The notes: a model not told the origin generated them from the sequence alone. 64,000 nt of DNA from JBBEAM01 sp942491105 (GCA_942491105.1 CALNZX010000002.1:124001-188000); one strand, 5' to 3'; counted from the stretch's first letter, positions 37,575 to 45,426 are shown. Numbers and translations: made by a program.

Positions 37575-38056
37575 CTGAGATCGTCACCTGCCTGTGGTTC
37601 GACCACGGCGAAGCCAGCAAGGCAGCGGAGTTCTATGCCGCCACCTTCCCCGACAGCCATGTCGCCCGGGTGAATGCGGCACCCGGCGACTTTCCCGGCG
37701 GGCAGGAGGGCAGCGAACTGACCGTCGAATTTACCGTGCTTGGGCGCCCGTTCATCGGCCTGAACGGCGGCCCGGTTTTCACGCCGAACGAGGCCGTCAG
37801 CTTCATGGTCCTGACCGAAGACCAGGAAGAGACCGACCGCTATTGGAATGCGATTGTCGGCAACGGCGGCAAGGAGAGCGATTGCGGCTGGTGCAAGGAT
37901 CGCTGGGGACACTCATGGCAGATCACGCCGCGGCGGCTGCTCGACTTGACCACGAGCGCCGACCGCGACGCAGCGAAACGCGCCTTCGAGGCCATGATGA
38001 CGATGAAGAAAATCGATATCGCCTCGATCGAAGCGGCAGCCAAAGCCACTCGATAA
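37571..38056 (+). CDS. VOC-family protein (3-demethylubiquinone methyltransferase-like domain)
   Basis: A 161-residue protein of the PhnB-2 / 3-demethylubiquinone-9 3-methyltransferase-like VOC group. It has CLWFDHGEASKAAEFYAATF near the start, FIGLNGGPVFTPNEAVSFMV in the middle and CGWCKDRWGHSWQITPRRL toward the end, all characteristic. The methyltransferase name of this domain is historical: it lacks a SAM fold. It is coupled to the upstream VOC gene by a 4-bp ATGA overlap and followed 12 bp later by an SRPBCC gene. Function unknown. Confidence 0.85.
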   Translation: MTEIVTCLWFDHGEASKAAEFYAATFPDSHVARVNAAPGDFPGGQEGSELTVEFTVLGRPFIGLNGGPVFTPNEAVSFMVLTEDQEETDRYWNAIVGNGGKESDCGWCKDRWGHSWQITPRRLLDLTTSADRDAAKRAFEAMMTMKKIDIASIEAAAKATR

Positions 38057-38068
38057 GGAGAACCAGTC

Positions 38069-38512
38069 ATGCCCGGTACCGTCAAACTGCATCGCGTCTT
38101 CGCCGCCAAGCCGGAGAAGGTCTACCGCGCCTTTGTCGAGCCCGACGCCGTCGCAAGCTGGCTGCCGCCCTTCGGCTTCCTCTGCACGGTGCATGAACTC
38201 GAGGCGAAGGAAGGCGGCCGGCACCGCATGTCCTTCCGCAACTTCACCACGGGCGACAGCCACGCCTTCGGCGGCAGCTACCTGAAGCTCGTTCCGGGCG
38301 AAACGCTGGTCTACACCGATAGTTTCGACGACCCGAACCTGCCGGGCGAGATGAAGGTGACCGTGACGCTAAAGGCGGTTTCGGTCGGTACGGAGATGAC
38401 GGCGGTTCAGGAGGGTATCCCCGATGTGATTCCGGTCGAGGCCTGCTATCTCGGCTGGCAGGAATCCTTGCGCAAGCTGGCCAAACTCGTCGAACCCAAA
38501 ATCACGCAGTGA
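38069..38512 (+). CDS. SRPBCC (AHSA1-like) protein
   Basis: A 147-residue START/Bet v1-type (SRPBCC) protein. The AHSA1 pattern is visible: VKLHRVFAAKPEKVYRAFVEPDAVASWL at the start (interface helix and first strands), GGRHRMSFRNF in the middle and LVYTDSFDDPNLPGEMKVTVTL. The fold forms a deep hydrophobic ligand pocket. An AAGGAGAACC ribosome site precedes the ATG. It is the third gene behind the TetR regulator. Homologues are often in operons with ArsR or VOC genes; a ligand-binding or detoxification role is only inferred. Confidence 0.85.
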   Translation: MPGTVKLHRVFAAKPEKVYRAFVEPDAVASWLPPFGFLCTVHELEAKEGGRHRMSFRNFTTGDSHAFGGSYLKLVPGETLVYTDSFDDPNLPGEMKVTVTLKAVSVGTEMTAVQEGIPDVIPVEACYLGWQESLRKLAKLVEPKITQ

Positions 38513-38555
38513 GGCCCCCAGGGCGCCCGACGCATCAGCAACGGAAAACAGAGAG

Positions 38556-38972
38556 ATGACCCAAATCACCATCGAAACCACGATCGCCGCCCCCGTCGAG
38601 CGGGTGTGGAATGCCTATACGACCCCAGCCGAGATCACCCGGTGGAACTTCGCCTCCGACGACTGGTGCTGCCCTAGCGCGGAAGCCGACCTGAAGGTCG
38701 GCGGCGCCTACAAGGCACGCATGGAAGCCAAGGACGGCAGCTTCGGCTTCGATCTCGAGGCGGTCTATGAGGAGGTCGAGCCGCAGCAGGCACTCACCTT
38801 CGCCATGTGCGACGGCCGCAAGGCCCGCACGACCTTCGAGTGCGCGAACGGCAAGACCAGGGTCACCACGGTCTTCGATGCGGAGACTCAGAACTCCGTC
38901 GAGATGCAGCGCGACGGCTGGCAGGCCATTCTCGACAACTTCAGGAGCTACCTCGAGGCGGCGCCCCGCTGA
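38556..38972 (+). CDS. Second SRPBCC (AHSA1-like) protein
   Basis: A 138-residue SRPBCC protein, similar in layout to its neighbour but only distantly related. It opens ITIETTIAAPVERVWNAYTTPAEITRWNFAS, given here in two parts: strand 1 at 3-12 and helix at 14-30. It has a WCCPSAEADLKVGG segment and ends QRDGWQAILDNFRSYLE, the usual C-terminal helix. ACAGAGAG is a modest ribosome site. Having two paralogous pockets next to two VOC proteins suggests a set handling one class of small hydrophobic compound. Confidence 0.85.
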   Translation: MTQITIETTIAAPVERVWNAYTTPAEITRWNFASDDWCCPSAEADLKVGGAYKARMEAKDGSFGFDLEAVYEEVEPQQALTFAMCDGRKARTTFECANGKTRVTTVFDAETQNSVEMQRDGWQAILDNFRSYLEAAPR

Positions 38973-38994
38973 CCCGAGGAAGGAGGACACCGAG

Positions 38995-39459
38995 ATGTCG
39001 GCAGAAACCGCAGAGAACCCGGCCCGGCCAGACGAAGCCGAGATCCGCGCCCTGGTCGCCGCCGTGCAGCGCGGACACCGCGACAAGGATGCCGCGGCGA
39101 TCCGCGCCGCCTACGCCGAAGACGTGGTCACCTTCGACCTGGCGCCGCCGCTGCGTTCAGTCATGGACAGCGATTCCGGCGCACTGCAGGCCTGGCTCGA
39201 CACCTGGGACGGCCCCATCGAGCTCACGGACCGCGATCTCGCCATCGAAATCGACGGCGACCTCGCCTGCGCTTACGGCTACTCCCGGCTCGGCGGCAAG
39301 CAGGCCGGCGGCGAAGCGGTCACGCTTTGGCTGCGGCTGACGCTCTGCCTGCGGCGGCGGGAAGGAGCCTGGCAGGTAGTCCACGAGCACAGCTCCGTTC
39401 CTTTCCGCATGGACGGCAGCTTCAAGGCTGCCCTCGATCTGGAACCCGAAGCCGCCTAG
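38995..39459 (+). CDS. SnoaL-like / DUF4440-type protein
   Basis: A 154-residue protein with the NTF2-like fold of the SnoaL / SgcJ-EcaC family. Helix 1 covers about 15-35 (IRALVAAVQRGHRDKDAAAIRAAY), then DVVTFDLAPPL, ELTDRDLAIEIDGDLACAYGY, and the end WQVVHEHSSVPFRMDG, a typical closing strand. AAGGAGG precedes the ATG at 38995 with good spacing; an open frame extending to 38767 overlaps the SRPBCC gene. It is the last of the five small proteins behind the TetR gene and is convergent with the NemR-like gene. Function unknown. Confidence 0.82.
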   Translation: MSAETAENPARPDEAEIRALVAAVQRGHRDKDAAAIRAAYAEDVVTFDLAPPLRSVMDSDSGALQAWLDTWDGPIELTDRDLAIEIDGDLACAYGYSRLGGKQAGGEAVTLWLRLTLCLRRREGAWQVVHEHSSVPFRMDGSFKAALDLEPEAA

Positions 39460-39486
39460 CCGTTCTTCCAGGCCGGCTTGCGTATC

Positions 39487-40104
39487 TCAACGAAGCCGGC
39501 CGGAAGCGGCTTCGGAAGAATTCTTGGGCACCGAGGGAACGGACGCGAAGTAGAAGTCGAGCATGGAGTCGAGCGGCGCCGGATCGCGCCGCAGGCGGCT
39601 GCGGAGCGCCGCGCCTTCCCAGCAGTTCACCAGAAGGTCCGCCATGTGGCGAGGGTCGGTGCCGGGCGGCAAATCGCCCTTGGCCTGCGCTTCCTCCATG
39701 CACGCGGCGATGCGCCCGGCGATTGTGGCGAAGCACCTCTCGATCGCTTTCTGGAAAATGGGATTGATGCCGGAAAGTTCCTGTCCCAGACCGCCCAGCA
39801 TGCAGCCGAGATAGCCGTCCTCGCGATACTTGTCGCGCGACAGCTCAAAGAACCTGCGCACCCTGTCGAGCGGCAGCAGGGCGCTGTCGCCTAGCGTGAA
39901 GTCGAGGCCGGCGTGCACCTCGTCCATGTAGCGGTCGATCACCTGGAGGGCGAAATCCTCCTTGCTGGCGAAGTGGTGGTAGAAGGAGCCCTTCGGAACC
40001 CCCGTCTCCTTGAGCACCACCTGGATTCCGAGATCGTTGTAGCCGTGGCGCAGGAGCATGCTCAGTCCCGCGTCGAGCAGACGCTCCTTGGTGGATTCGC
40101 TCAT
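39487..40104 (-). CDS. NemR-like TetR-family repressor
   Basis: A 205-residue TetR regulator. The helix-turn-helix (about 5-50) contains LKETGVPKGSFYHHFASKEDF. The C-terminal domain has YLGCMLGGLGQELS, aligning with the SGCLTVKLSAE segment of E. coli NemR, where a cysteine senses electrophiles. Length and architecture fit the TetR_C_6/NemR group. It lies downstream of the cupin gene on the same strand, so it would be controlled by the perfect NemR-like operator at 40651-40670. The effector is probably an electrophile, quinone or aldehyde, inferred from the conserved Cys. Confidence 0.85.
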   Translation of the reverse strand: MSESTKERLLDAGLSMLLRHGYNDLGIQVVLKETGVPKGSFYHHFASKEDFALQVIDRYMDEVHAGLDFTLGDSALLPLDRVRRFFELSRDKYREDGYLGCMLGGLGQELSGINPIFQKAIERCFATIAGRIAACMEEAQAKGDLPPGTDPRHMADLLVNCWEGAALRSRLRRDPAPLDSMLDFYFASVPSVPKNSSEAASGRLR

Positions 40105-40168
40105 CGAGAAAGGGCCCGGTTGTTAATCCGTCGATAGCAGAAGAGTCGGACACTGGGCGCTCGAGATC

Positions 40169-40198
40169 AAGGCCGCTCCTTGCTGCAGGGGCGGCCTT
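40169..40198 (-). terminator. Hairpin between the cupin and NemR-like genes
   Basis: AAGGCCGCTCC pairs with GGGGCGGCCTT over 11 positions (one G-U) around an 8-nt loop. It lies between the cupin stop (40255) and the regulator start (40104). It may be a partial terminator that keeps repressor expression lower than cupin expression. Confidence 0.5.
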
Positions 40199-40254
40199 CG
40201 CGCGTAGAACGGGCTTTGGCGCCCATGCCCGGCTTGGATGACGGGCATCGCGAG

Positions 40255-40620
40255 TCAGTGCTGGTGCTCGGGTGGTGCGAAGAGGATCAGCTCCACGCGA
40301 TCGTCACCTTCGACATGGGCGTGGTGGCCCGGCGGAATCTCGAAAAAGTCGCCGCGCGTGATACTGATTTTTTCTCCAGTATCGATCATGTGAATGGAGA
40401 GGGTTCCGCCGATGCAATAGCCAGTGTGGTGCATCGGACAGGTGTGCGGATTCCCGAGTAAAGGCTTCTCGTCCTTTTCCCAGGTCCAGCCCGGTTCGAA
40501 CACCGCGTGCATGCCAGTCGCGCCAGTTCCCATCTTCAGGATGGCAATGCCGCCGGATTCCTTCATGTCGAGCAGGTCGTCGGGGCTGTCGAAGCGCCGG
40601 GTTTCGAGAGCTGTGGTCAT
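40255..40620 (-). CDS. Cupin-domain protein under a NemR-like operator
   Basis: A 121-residue single-domain cupin. The barrel motifs are present: a His-rich first motif (NPHTCPMHHTGYCIGG, metal ligands likely among the His) and a second motif GDFFEIPPGHHAHV. The acidic GDDRVELILFAPPEHQH ends the protein. I start at the ATG at 40620, preceded by AGAGGAGA. An ATG at 40650 abuts the operator and has no ribosome site. Cupins of this type include small dioxygenases, isomerases and binding proteins; the reaction is unknown. It is co-directional with the NemR-like gene. Confidence 0.8.
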   Translation of the reverse strand: MTTALETRRFDSPDDLLDMKESGGIAILKMGTGATGMHAVFEPGWTWEKDEKPLLGNPHTCPMHHTGYCIGGTLSIHMIDTGEKISITRGDFFEIPPGHHAHVEGDDRVELILFAPPEHQH

Positions 40621-40650
40621 GACAACGTCTCCTCTCTGCTTTTTGTTCAT

Positions 40651-40670
40651 AATAGACCGGTCGGTCTATT
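40651..40670. promoter_or_regulatory. Perfect NemR-type operator
   Basis: AATAGACC-GGTC-GGTCTATT is an inverted repeat with perfect 8-bp arms. TAGACC-N4-5-GGTCTA is the NemR box pattern. It lies just downstream of the -10 of the minus-strand promoter, where a repressor would block initiation. Confidence 0.75.
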
Positions 40671-40676
40671 TCTGAG

Positions 40677-40705
40677 TTTACACATAGGAGCCGCGCGCGA
40701 GTCAA
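40677..40705 (-). promoter_or_regulatory. Promoter of the cupin-nemR unit
   Basis: On the minus strand TTGACT (40705-40700), a 17-bp spacer and TGTAAA (40682-40677). The predicted start point falls inside the operator. Confidence 0.55.
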
Positions 40706-40835
40706 GCCTCGGCACGAGGTCGCCTTGGATCGGATCGATCCAAGGCGCTTCTCTTGCTCCTCCCGACTCCCCTTCTAGAGGAACGGTGGCTTTCCGACTG
40801 AACGGTACGGAAGCTTCGCCCGGGGGCGCCGGCCT

Positions 40836-41612
40836 CTAGCGGTTCTTCCAGCTCGCTTTGCGCTTCTCGGCGAAGGCGGACATGCCTTCCTTCTGGTCCT
40901 CGGTGCCGAAGGTCGAGTGGAACAGCCGCCGCTCGAACTTGACGCCCTCGGCCAGGGTGGTCTCGTAGCTGCGGTTGACGGCTTCCTTGGCCATCAGCAC
41001 GGCGATGCGCGAGAAACCGGCGATCTTCTCTGCGGCCGCCATGGCCTCTTCCTGCAGCTTGTCGGCGGGGACCACGCGGGCCACCAAGCCGGCGCGCTCG
41101 GCCTCCGCGGCGTCCATCATCCGCCCGGTCAGGCAGAGGTCCATGGCCTTCGACTTGCCGACGAAACGGGTCAGGCGCTGGGTGCCGCCGGAACCGGGGA
41201 TGGTGCCCAGGGTGATTTCCGGCTGTCCGAACTTGGCGGTATCCGAGGCGATGATCATGTCGCACATCATCGCGACCTCGCAGCCGCCGCCGAGCGCGAA
41301 GCCCGAGACCGCCGCGATCACCGGCTTGCGGCACTTGGCGACCACTTCCCAGTCGTCGGTGATGAAGTCCTCGCCGAAGACCTCGGCGAAGGTCTTGTCC
41401 TTCATCTCCTTGATATCGGCCCCGGCGGCGAAGGCCTTCTCGGAGCCCGTCAGCAGGATGCAGCCGACGCCGTCATCGGCCTCGAACGCGGTCAGGGCCT
41501 GCCCCAGTTCGTCGATCAGCGCGGCGCAGAGCGCGTTCAGCGCCTGCGGGCGGTTCAGCGTGATGACGCCGACCGCGCCTTTTTTCTCGGCAATAATGTT
41601 TTCATAGGCCAT
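40836..41612 (-). CDS. Enoyl-CoA hydratase
   Basis: A 258-residue crotonase-fold enzyme, very close to the classical short-chain enoyl-CoA hydratase. Both catalytic glutamates are present: Glu112 in ALGGGCEVAM and Glu132 in GQPEITLG. The oxyanion-hole loop FAAGADIKEM is intact and the CoA-binding GTIPGSGGTQRL follows. It hydrates 2-trans-enoyl-CoA in beta-oxidation or related degradation. It stands alone between the cupin promoter region and a secreted protein gene on the same strand. Confidence 0.94.
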   Translation of the reverse strand: MAYENIIAEKKGAVGVITLNRPQALNALCAALIDELGQALTAFEADDGVGCILLTGSEKAFAAGADIKEMKDKTFAEVFGEDFITDDWEVVAKCRKPVIAAVSGFALGGGCEVAMMCDMIIASDTAKFGQPEITLGTIPGSGGTQRLTRFVGKSKAMDLCLTGRMMDAAEAERAGLVARVVPADKLQEEAMAAAEKIAGFSRIAVLMAKEAVNRSYETTLAEGVKFERRLFHSTFGTEDQKEGMSAFAEKRKASWKNR

Positions 41613-41681
41613 CGGCCAGATCCTCCGGATCGTATGGTTCTTAGGGAAGCCCGCGCCGCTTTCTCCGCTCCCGAGCAGCGG

Positions 41682-42050
41682 CTACTGCGGTGAAATCATG
41701 AAGCGCACGATCAAGCTGTCGTGCCCTGGGGTAAAGGCCATCACCAGCTGTTCGCCCTCGCGCTTGTAGCTGGCCGGGCCGGTCGCGGTCCAGCCGAGCT
41801 GCGGAAGGGTTTCCCGGTAAAAGGCGATCACCGCGTCCTGGGTAACAACGCCGCTGGCAAAGGTTTCGATGATCCGCCCTTCGGGCTTATCGAAGACCAT
41901 GGTCTGTTCGGGTACTTCTTCCAGACCTGGCATCAAGGGCAGATCCGGGACCGTGCTGATGAAACCATCGTCCGCGAAAGCGGGCGCCGCCAGAACCGGC
42001 CCCGCGAAGAGCAGACAGAGAATCAGCAGCAGGCGATGCGGGCTATGCAT
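41682..42050 (-). CDS. Small secreted protein of unknown family
   Basis: A 122-residue protein with a clear signal peptide: hydrophobic core LLLILCLLFAGPVLAA and a probable AFA-DD cleavage near residue 26. The mature part is about 95 residues: a Pro/Leu-rich start (VPDLPLMPGLEEVPEQTMVFDKPEGR in two parts), then alternating strands and the helix-like AVIAFYRETLPQLGWTA, which recalls periplasmic alpha/beta single-domain proteins. No motif is recognised. It lies between ech and mutM on the same strand, 15 bp from the mutM stop, so it may be co-transcribed with mutM. Confidence 0.7.
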   Translation of the reverse strand: MHSPHRLLLILCLLFAGPVLAAPAFADDGFISTVPDLPLMPGLEEVPEQTMVFDKPEGRIIETFASGVVTQDAVIAFYRETLPQLGWTATGPASYKREGEQLVMAFTPGHDSLIVRFMISPQ

Positions 42051-42065
42051 GACGGCTTGGATACC

Positions 42066-42908
42066 CTAACGCTGGCGCAAAGGACAATAGAAAGTAGAGC
42101 GCCCGGCCTGCGCGATGCGGCGTACCGGCAGGTCGTCGCGCCCGGCCTCGCGGCTGGCCGGGCTGAGCTCGCCTTCGCGCCCATAAACCCGCCATTCGTG
42201 TTGAAAATAGCCCAGCTCTCCGCTGGCCTGGACATAGTCGCGCAGCGAGGAACCGCCGGCGGCGATGGCGCGGGTCAGCACCTCGCGCACGGCGCCGGCC
42301 AGGCGTTCGGCGCGCTGTCCTTGCACGCTGTGGGCGGAACGCCGCGGCGAAAGCGCGGCGACGTAGAGCGCTTCGCAGGCATAGATATTACCGACCCCGG
42401 CGACCACGCGCTGATCGAGCAGCGCCGCCTTGATCGAGGTCTTGCGCCCCTTCAGCGCCGCCGCGAGCACCGGTCCGCTGAAGCCATTGCCCAGGGGTTC
42501 GGGCCCCAGAGTCTTGAGATACTTGGACTGCTCCAGGCCGCCGGTTTCGATCAGATCCATGAAGCCGAAGCGCCGGGCGTCGTTGAAGCGCACCTGCTGT
42601 CCGTCTTCCGTGGTGAAGACGATGTGATCGTGCGGCGCCAGGGGCAGCGCGCCCTCGGCGGTGATCACCATGCGCCCGGACATGCCGAGGTGGCACAGCA
42701 GGGTCTCGCCGCCATCGAGGTCCATCAGGATGTATTTGGCCCGGCGGCGCACGGTCTCGATCCGCCGGCCGCTGAGCCGCGCGGCGAAGTCCGTGGGCAA
42801 GGGAAACCGCAAGTCCGGGCGGCGCTGCAGCACCTGCGCGAAGCGCCGGCCCTCGAAGATCGGGGCCAGTCCGCGGCAAACTGTTTCAACTTCGGGCAAC
42901 TCGGGCAT
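42066..42908 (-). CDS. mutM: Formamidopyrimidine-DNA glycosylase MutM with a degenerate zinc finger
   Basis: A 280-residue Fpg/MutM that removes 8-oxoguanine. The N-terminal PELPEVE with catalytic Pro2 and Glu3 is intact, as is the lysine near 58 (RRAKYIL) and the HLGMSGRM loop. The H2TH region GVGNIYACEALYVAALSPRR is normal. At the C-terminus the strand-hairpin AQAGRSTFYCPLRQR keeps the finger arginine, but the usual CxxC pairs are gone: the first pair is replaced by a Ser/Ala/Arg-rich stretch (residues about 248-260) and only one Cys remains. The frame is continuous, so this is divergence, not a sequencing frameshift. It is divergent from ubiE. Confidence 0.93.
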   Translation of the reverse strand: MPELPEVETVCRGLAPIFEGRRFAQVLQRRPDLRFPLPTDFAARLSGRRIETVRRRAKYILMDLDGGETLLCHLGMSGRMVITAEGALPLAPHDHIVFTTEDGQQVRFNDARRFGFMDLIETGGLEQSKYLKTLGPEPLGNGFSGPVLAAALKGRKTSIKAALLDQRVVAGVGNIYACEALYVAALSPRRSAHSVQGQRAERLAGAVREVLTRAIAAGGSSLRDYVQASGELGYFQHEWRVYGREGELSPASREAGRDDLPVRRIAQAGRSTFYCPLRQR

Positions 42909-42954
42909 AGCGCTATCTGTGGCATAAGCCGGGCGTGCGCGCTATCTATCGCGC

Positions 42955-43719
42955 ATGAGCGAGACGACAAAGCAAAAAAGCGGCACCGCCTCCTTCGGTT
43001 TTCGGGAGGTGCCGGAAGACGAGAAGTCGCCGCTGGTGCGCGGAGTCTTCAGCTCCGTGGCCGGGCGCTACGACCTGATGAACGACCTGATGTCCGGCGG
43101 CGTGCACCGGCTGTGGAAGGCGGAGATGGTCGCCTGGCTACGGCCGCAACCAGACATGGCGCTGCTCGATGTCGCGGGCGGTACCGGGGATATCGCCTTT
43201 CGCGTGATGGACAAGGCGGGAGAGGGCGCGGCGGCCACGGTCTGCGACATCACCGAGTCCATGCTGCGGGTCGGCCGCGACCGGGCGATCGACCAGGGGC
43301 GTCTCAAGGGCCTCTCCTGGGTTTGCGGCGACGCCGAGAAACTGCCCTTCCCGGACCGCAGCTTCGACGCCTACACCATCGCCTTCGGCCTGCGCAACGT
43401 CACCCACACCGCGGCGGCCCTGGCCGAGGCGCGGCGGGTGCTGAAGCCCGGCGGGCGCTTCCTCTGCCTGGAATTCAGCAAGGTGGTCCTGCCGCTGCTG
43501 TCCGAGCTCTACGACCTCTATTCCTTCCGGGTGCTGCCGGCGCTGGGCCAGGCGGTGGCGCGCGACCGCGACTCCTACCAGTACCTGGTCGAATCGATCC
43601 GCCGCTTCCCGCCGCAGGAGGAGCTGATTTCCCTGATCGAAGCCGCCGGCCTGGAGCAGGCCAGCTACCGCAACCTGACGGGCGGCGTCGCGGCCCTGCA
43701 TTCCGCCTGGCGGGTCTGA
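42955..43719 (+). CDS. ubiE: Ubiquinone/menaquinone biosynthesis C-methyltransferase UbiE
   Basis: A 254-residue SAM-dependent methyltransferase. SAM motif I is LLDVAGGTGDIAFRV, motif II is LPFPDRSFDAYTIAFGLRNVT, and motif III is LKPGGRFLCLEFSKV. The N-terminal VFSSVAGRYDLMNDLMSGGVHRLWK is the UbiE signature (given in two parts: VFSSVAGRYD and LMNDLMSGG). It methylates 2-polyprenyl-6-methoxy-1,4-benzoquinol. ubiB starts 6 bp after its stop, forming the common alphaproteobacterial ubiE-ubiB operon. The 46-bp gap to divergent mutM contains a 9-bp direct repeat GCGCTATCT. Confidence 0.96.
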   Translation: MSETTKQKSGTASFGFREVPEDEKSPLVRGVFSSVAGRYDLMNDLMSGGVHRLWKAEMVAWLRPQPDMALLDVAGGTGDIAFRVMDKAGEGAAATVCDITESMLRVGRDRAIDQGRLKGLSWVCGDAEKLPFPDRSFDAYTIAFGLRNVTHTAAALAEARRVLKPGGRFLCLEFSKVVLPLLSELYDLYSFRVLPALGQAVARDRDSYQYLVESIRRFPPQEELISLIEAAGLEQASYRNLTGGVAALHSAWRV

Positions 43720-43725
43720 GTCTCC

Positions 43726-45312
43726 ATGCCGATGTTCCGCGCCCTGGCCCAGCCGCTCCGTCTGTTCCGCATCGCCCGTATTCTGGCGAAGCACGATGCC
43801 TTGGCGGTGCTCGAGGAGGCGCGGCTGTTTCCCTTGCTGCTGCGAACGGCGCGGATCTGCGCGCGGCCGTTTTCCAGACGCGCCAGCGCGTCGCTGCGTC
43901 CGGGGCAGAAGCTGGCCGCCGCCCTGACCGAACTCGGCCCCAGTTTCATCAAGCTTGGCCAGTTCGCCGCCACCCGCGCCGATCTGGTCGGCGAGCAGGT
44001 CGCCGCCGATCTCGCCGAACTGCAGGATCGTCTGGCCCCTTTCCCCAGCGACCAGGCCAAGAGCATCGTCGAGCGGGAACTGGAACAGCCCTTGGCCGCG
44101 CTCTACGCCCACTTCGAGGATAAGCCGGTATCGGCCGCCTCGATCGCCCAGGTGCACTTCGCCGTAACCCATCCCGACCCGCTTGAGGAGAACGGCGCCG
44201 GGCGGGAGGTCGCCGTCAAGATACTGCGCCCGGGGATCGAAGCCGCCTTCGCGCGCGACCTGGAGCTGTTTCGCTGGATCGCCCGTCTCGCCGAGCGCTC
44301 GGCCCCGAGGGCCCGGCGTCTGCGTCCCTGCGCCGTGGTCGAGGTTTTCGCCGAATCCGTGCACATCGAGATGGATCTGCGCATGGAGGCCGCCGCCGCC
44401 GCCGAGCTGGCCGGCAACTTCGCCGGCGACGATAGCTACCGGGTGCCGGAAATCGACTGGAGCCGGACCTCCCGCCGTGTGCTGACCACCACCCGGCTGA
44501 GCGGCATCCGCCTCGACGACCGGGAGGCCCTGCTGGCCGCCGGGCACGACCTGACCGACGTTCTGACCAAGGCGGCGGCGATCTTTTTCAATCAGGTTTT
44601 CCGCGACGGCTATTTCCATGGCGACCAGCACCCGGGCAACATGTTCGTCACCGCCGACGGCGCCATCGGCGCCGTGGACTTCGGCATCATGGGGCGGCTC
44701 GACCACAAGACCCGCACCTATCTCGCCGATATGCTGCTGGCCACGCTGGCCCAGGATTACCGCCGCCTGGCCCAGGTCCATGTCGACGCCGGCTGGCTGC
44801 CCCCCGGTCAGCCTATGGAGATTTTCGCCCAGGCGCTGCGCGCCGTCTGCGAACCGATCTTCGGTCAACCGCTGGAGCGCATCTCCTTCGCCCGGCTGCT
44901 GGGTCAGCTGCTGGCGCTGACCGAATCCTTCGAAATGCCGGTGCAGCCGCAGCTGGTGCTGATGCAGAAGAACATGCTGATGGCCGAGGGAGTCAGCCGC
45001 AAGCTGGACCCCAGGCTGAATATCTGGATTCTGGCCGAACCGCTGATCATCGAATGGATGCACGCCAACCGCGGCGTACAGGCGCAGGCGCGCGAGGCTT
45101 TCGAGGGGCTGCGCGATGCCGCCGCCCGCCTGCCGCAGGCGCTGCGCGCCCTCGAGGCCCTCTCGGCAGCCGTCGACGCCCAGGGCATCAAGCTGCACCC
45201 CGATACCGTCTCCGCCTTCCGCGGCAGACGCGGCATCTCAGCTTATCTGCCCTGGCTGGCGACCGGTCTATCGCTGCTGGCGCTGATCCTCGCCCTGGTG
45301 GCGCTGGATTGA
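43726..45312 (+). CDS. ubiB: Ubiquinone biosynthesis regulatory kinase-like protein UbiB
   Basis: A 528-residue atypical kinase-like (ABC1/ADCK) protein. The KxGQ region FIKLGQFAATRADLV, the Ala-rich SAASIAQVHFA loop that replaces the usual Gly-rich loop, and catalytic-loop FHGDQHPGNMFV with DFGIMGRL are present. Two hydrophobic C-terminal segments end the protein (about 500-525). UbiB is needed for coenzyme Q biosynthesis, probably as a membrane-bound ATPase that helps extract hydrophobic intermediates. It forms an operon with ubiE. CoaBC follows after a 114-bp gap that may contain its own promoter. Confidence 0.95.
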   Translation: MPMFRALAQPLRLFRIARILAKHDALAVLEEARLFPLLLRTARICARPFSRRASASLRPGQKLAAALTELGPSFIKLGQFAATRADLVGEQVAADLAELQDRLAPFPSDQAKSIVERELEQPLAALYAHFEDKPVSAASIAQVHFAVTHPDPLEENGAGREVAVKILRPGIEAAFARDLELFRWIARLAERSAPRARRLRPCAVVEVFAESVHIEMDLRMEAAAAAELAGNFAGDDSYRVPEIDWSRTSRRVLTTTRLSGIRLDDREALLAAGHDLTDVLTKAAAIFFNQVFRDGYFHGDQHPGNMFVTADGAIGAVDFGIMGRLDHKTRTYLADMLLATLAQDYRRLAQVHVDAGWLPPGQPMEIFAQALRAVCEPIFGQPLERISFARLLGQLLALTESFEMPVQPQLVLMQKNMLMAEGVSRKLDPRLNIWILAEPLIIEWMHANRGVQAQAREAFEGLRDAAARLPQALRALEALSAAVDAQGIKLHPDTVSAFRGRRGISAYLPWLATGLSLLALILALVALD

Positions 45313-45426
45313 GCCAGCTCGCCTGCGAGGCCGCGCCCCGCTTTTTCCTTGCCCGCGGCTTGGAATCGGGCCATGTGAGTCGTAGGTTTTACGTAAGATT
45401 GCCTGGAATTATACGGTCCTAGCGCC

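Noticed and set aside
40255..40650. Longer cupin gene starting at 40650
   Set aside because: That ATG touches the operator and has no ribosome site; the ATG at 40620 has AGAGGAGA.
42066..42200. Frameshift explaining the odd MutM C-terminus
   Set aside because: Sequence on both sides of the altered finger stays in the same frame and matches MutM, so substitution and insertion are more likely.
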